DNA from: an uncultured Collinsella sp.
GTDB lineage: Bacteria; Actinomycetota; Coriobacteriia; Coriobacteriales; Coriobacteriaceae
NCBI GenBank assembly: GCA_900544845.1
Contig: UQWV01000084.1
Location: 1-6,487, forward strand
Reading direction: 5' to 3'
DNA: 6,487 nucleotides
Shown: piece by piece, positions 5,456-6,487 of the stretch
Position numbering within the stretch: position 1 is the first letter of the stretch
Layout: the number at the start of each line of letters is the position of its first letter
Position numbers and translations under genes: made by a program
The notes under the pieces: model-generated
The model's input: the letters and a program-made list of their open reading frames with translations, nothing else
Told to the model about the DNA's origin: nothing
The model's database searches: none

Positions 5456-5848
5456 CTATTGGGCAAGCTTGAGCTTACACCATGCGATTTCATTATAGAG
5501 GTAGGCGCGGCGTGCATCATCCTCCGACAAATTACCCAGCTTCTCTTCAAAACCTTGAATATCAGCTTTAAGCTTGTCGGCATCGACGGTCGCCAAATCG
5601 CAAGCGCGCTCGGCGAGAACGGTCACGACATCGTCCGCAACCTGGACATAGCCGCCGGCCACGGCAAACGTGTGGTCGACAGTGCCCATGGCCTTATCGG
5701 AAACGCGAACGTAACCGCGGTCGATCGTGCAGATCTCGCTGGAGTGAGCAGGCAGAACGCCAAACTCACCATCCGTGGACGGAATCGACACAAACGCAGC
5801 GTCGCCCTCATAGGCGCAGCTCACGGGGCACACGATGCGGATACGCAT
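5456..5848 (-). CDS. atpC: F1Fo ATP synthase epsilon subunit
   Basis: Epsilon is part of the central rotor stalk of F1; it couples gamma to the c-ring and can inhibit ATP hydrolysis. The 130 residues match the family (about 130-140). An N-terminal beta-sandwich covers about 1-85 and has the signature DGEFGVLPAHS (26-36) and the strand FAVAGGYVQV. A C-terminal helical hairpin (about 88-130) includes DADKLKADIQGFEEKL and ends WCKLKLAQ. The ATG at 5846-5848 starts 3 bases after the atpD stop. Its ribosome site GGGGGAG lies inside the last codons of atpD, 9 bases upstream, which suggests translational coupling. It is the last gene of the atp operon, as usual, and a terminator follows. Confidence 0.95.
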   Translation of the reverse strand: MRIRIVCPVSCAYEGDAAFVSIPSTDGEFGVLPAHSSEICTIDRGYVRVSDKAMGTVDHTFAVAGGYVQVADDVVTVLAERACDLATVDADKLKADIQGFEEKLGNLSEDDARRAYLYNEIAWCKLKLAQ

Positions 5849-5851
5849 AAC

Positions 5852-6487
5852 CTACTTCTCCCCCATCTTGCGGGCGCGCTCGCGCACGTCCTCAATCGTG
5901 GAAGCATAGCGGAAAGCCTGCTCGGGCAGGTCATCGGCCTTGCCGTCGACAATCTCGGCAAAGGAGCGGACGGTATCCTCGACGCGGACGTAGACACCGG
6001 GGTTGCCGGTGAACTTCTCGGCGACGTGGAAGGACTGCGAGAGGAACTGCTGAATCTTACGAGCGCGGTTGACCGTAAGGCGCTGCTCCTCGGACAGCTC
6101 GTCCATACCCAAAATGGCGATGATGTCCTGAAGGTCGGAGTACTCCTGCAGGAGCTCCTGAACCTTAACGGCGACACGGTAGTGCTCCTCGCCGACGATC
6201 GAGGGATCGAGGGCGTCGGAGGAAGACGCGAGCGGGTCGATGGCGGGGAACAGGCCGAGCGACGAAATGCTACGCGAAAGAACCGTAGTGGCGTCGAGGT
6301 GCGTAAACGTCGTGGCAGGAGCCGGGTCGGTCAGGTCGTCTGCGGGGACGTAGACAGCCTGAACGGAGGTGATGGAGCCCGTCTTGGTCGAGGTGATGCG
6401 CTCCTGCAGGGCGCCCATCTCGGTGGCCAGCGTGGGCTGGTAGCCGACGGCGGAGGGCATACGGCCCAGCAGAGCCGACACCTCAGA
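5852..6487 (-). CDS. atpD: F1Fo ATP synthase beta subunit, C-terminal part (5' end outside window)
   Basis: Beta is the catalytic subunit of F1, synthesising ATP from ADP and phosphate. The last 211 residues are present; the frame is open to the window edge, starting SEVSALLGRM. This segment covers the end of the nucleotide-binding domain and the C-terminal helical domain. It is nearly identical in pattern to known beta subunits: GYQPTLATEMG, RITSTKTGSITSVQAVYVPADD, the catalytic-region run PATTFTHLDATTVLSR, then SSLGLFPAIDPLASSS, and DELSEE (6086-6103), the lever that contacts gamma and epsilon. The Walker A motif lies upstream, outside the window. There is no natural start here; an internal GTG near 6481 is only a codon within the gene. 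Confidence 0.98.
   Translation of the reverse strand, partial: SEVSALLGRMPSAVGYQPTLATEMGALQERITSTKTGSITSVQAVYVPADDLTDPAPATTFTHLDATTVLSRSISSLGLFPAIDPLASSSDALDPSIVGEEHYRVAVKVQELLQEYSDLQDIIAILGMDELSEEQRLTVNRARKIQQFLSQSFHVAEKFTGNPGVYVRVEDTVRSFAEIVDGKADDLPEQAFRYASTIEDVRERARKMGEK

Noticed and set aside
4114..5472. 452-residue open frame on the plus strand opposite murA
   Set aside because: It is an antisense shadow of murA with no recognisable domain; murA on the other strand has all its active-site residues.

Overview
The window looks like a housekeeping stretch from a moderately GC-rich Gram-positive bacterium. I infer an actinobacterial gut anaerobe of the class Coriobacteriia, possibly Collinsella. 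This rests on codon use, on the proteins' overall character, and on the order atpD-atpC-murA-LCP; no rRNA or marker search was possible. It holds seven protein genes (two cut by the window edges), one 321-base intergenic region full of inverted repeats, and two convincing intrinsic terminators.

Left part (1-2580). Two genes run leftward: a DtxR/MntR-family metal-dependent regulator (724-1146), then, 10 bases after its stop, a homocysteine S-methyltransferase-domain gene that leaves the window at base 1. Peptidase T (pepT, 1267-2514) runs the other way. The 120-base gap between the regulator and pepT contains a perfect 8-2-8 palindrome (1201-1218). It overlaps the expected -35 regions of both divergent promoters, so it is a good candidate for a shared operator, perhaps autoregulatory. 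pepT ends in a strong GC-rich terminator.

Middle (2515-2835). This intergenic region lies between two convergent genes. After the pepT terminator it has four further inverted-repeat structures: a long imperfect repeat around GACGTTCTT/AAGAACGTC, a GTGCCAA/TTGGCAC pair, a 15-bp perfect stem enclosing a second stem-loop (2695-2793), and a 13-bp perfect hairpin next to the LCP stop codon. No protein gene or recognised RNA family was found there. This is the least explained part of the window.

Right part (2836-6487). All genes are on the minus strand. The end of an F-type ATP synthase operon (atpD 3' end, then atpC 3 bases later) closes with an intrinsic terminator. Almost without a gap follow murA (first committed step of peptidoglycan synthesis, TTG start, intact active-site Cys117) and an LCP-family membrane protein that probably attaches glycopolymers to peptidoglycan. 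murA and the LCP gene are 12 bases apart and read as a cell-envelope operon. The terminator sits immediately before the murA ribosome binding site, leaving no room for a promoter between them.

No dramatic undescribed system is evident. The most worthwhile leads are the shared palindrome with its regulator, the repeat cluster at 2600-2835, and the terminator/murA junction.
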